DNA of 5,776 nucleotides. Source: Planctomycetota bacterium (lineage in GTDB: Bacteria; Planctomycetota; Phycisphaerae; UBA1845; PWPN01). Below the pieces are notes generated by a model. The model was not told the DNA's origin. It ran no database searches and saw nothing but the letters and a program-made list of their open reading frames with translations. The stretch's first letter is position 1. Each line of letters opens with the position of its first letter. The position numbers and the translations under genes were made by a program. The DNA is taken from positions 2,793,738 to 2,799,513 of the forward strand of contig CP070790.1 in NCBI GenBank assembly GCA_020346805.1, in the 5' to 3' direction. Shown piece after piece: positions 5,307-5,776 of this stretch.

Positions 5307-5776
5307 TTGAAAATCAATAAAGCCATAATTGCCGTTGCGGGTTACGGCACGCGTTTCCTCCCCGCCACTAAAGTCATGCCCAAGGAACTTTTGCCGATCG
5401 TAGACAAACCGGTTGCTCAATACCTGGCCGAAGAGGCCGTTGAATCGGGCATAAAAGACATTATTTTTGTAACCAGGGAGGGCACCAAAGCAATTGTAGA
5501 TCACTTTGACAGTTCCCATGAATTAGAAACTCAACTCGCCGAACAACAAAAGCCTGAACTGCTGCGGATGATCCAGGCCATACCCCGTATGGCAAATTTC
5601 GAATTCGTTCACCAGGGCAGCCATTTGCCCTATGGAAATGGATCACCCATACTTGCCGCCAAAGACTTCATCGATAAAAACGAACCGTTTGTTTACATGT
5701 TCGGCGACGATCTGGTTTTGTCGCAAATTCCCGCGACAAAGCAGTTGATAGACGTTTACCAGCAGCACCAGCCCAG
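5307..5776 (+). CDS. GalU-like UTP-glucose-1-phosphate uridylyltransferase, N-terminal part
   Basis: 156 codons plus two bases are present; the gene continues beyond the right edge. The frame opens AVAGYGTRFLPATK (residues 9-22), the nucleotide-binding signature of sugar-phosphate nucleotidyltransferases, then PKELLPIVDKP (25-35). VTREGTKAIVDHFD (55-68) matches the GalU segment that follows. FGDDL (132-136) includes the metal-binding aspartate. The expected activity is UTP plus glucose 1-phosphate giving UDP-glucose in the cytoplasm, feeding envelope or exopolysaccharide synthesis. The usual GLGHAV segment is replaced by LPYGNGSPIL (107-116), so this is a divergent GalU-like clade and substrate specificity is less certain. 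Start choice is TTG, set by the ribosome site at 5296-5300. It is transcribed away from the URO-D-family gene and shows no obvious functional link to it. Confidence 0.88.
   Translation, partial: MKINKAIIAVAGYGTRFLPATKVMPKELLPIVDKPVAQYLAEEAVESGIKDIIFVTREGTKAIVDHFDSSHELETQLAEQQKPELLRMIQAIPRMANFEFVHQGSHLPYGNGSPILAAKDFIDKNEPFVYMFGDDLVLSQIPATKQLIDVYQQHQP

Overview
The window reads as chromosomal DNA of a Gram-negative-type bacterium with sigma-54. It probably belongs to the Planctomycetota/PVC assemblage or a similar uncultured phylum. The clues are a Tat-signalled Gfo/Idh/MocA oxidoreductase beside a non-HemE uroporphyrinogen-decarboxylase-family protein, a pairing common in PVC genomes, and an FHA-GAF sigma-54 activator. 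The taxonomic placement is inference from gene content. No tRNA, rRNA, CRISPR array or intact insertion sequence was seen.

Layout, left to right. 1-415 has no convincing protein gene but carries an ordered set of signals on the minus strand: two tandem GTGAC-N6-GTCAC dyads (338-378), an AT-rich spacer, a GG-N10-GC sigma-54 promoter (226-241), and three successive stem-loops, the last a 14-bp terminator-like hairpin (96-144). I read this as a candidate sigma-54-dependent small RNA of about 125 nt. 416-2344 (minus) encodes an FHA-GAF-AAA+-Fis-HTH enhancer-binding protein, the obvious candidate activator of that RNA. 2345-2960 is a 616-base gap holding a probable promoter for the activator, a cluster of GC-rich palindromes that looks like a dispersed repeat, an operator-like palindrome, and a Shine-Dalgarno sequence with no gene after it. 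2961-4166 (minus) is a Tat-signal Gfo/Idh/MocA oxidoreductase. 4239-5207 (minus) is a URO-D-superfamily protein, probably co-transcribed with and upstream of the oxidoreductase. 5208-5306 is a divergent promoter region. From 5307 (plus) a GalU-like nucleotidyltransferase starts at a TTG codon and runs off the right edge.

How the parts fit. The URO-D/oxidoreductase pair looks like a two-gene catabolic operon of unknown substrate. The GalU-like gene is divergent and probably serves nucleotide-sugar synthesis. The most interesting hypothesis is at the left: an activator gene adjacent to tandem enhancer-like sites, a sigma-54 promoter and a structured, terminated RNA. This arrangement resembles luxO-qrr of vibrios or glrR-glmY of enterobacteria in logic, but I recognise no sequence similarity to either. 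It rests on motif spacing and hand-drawn secondary structure only.
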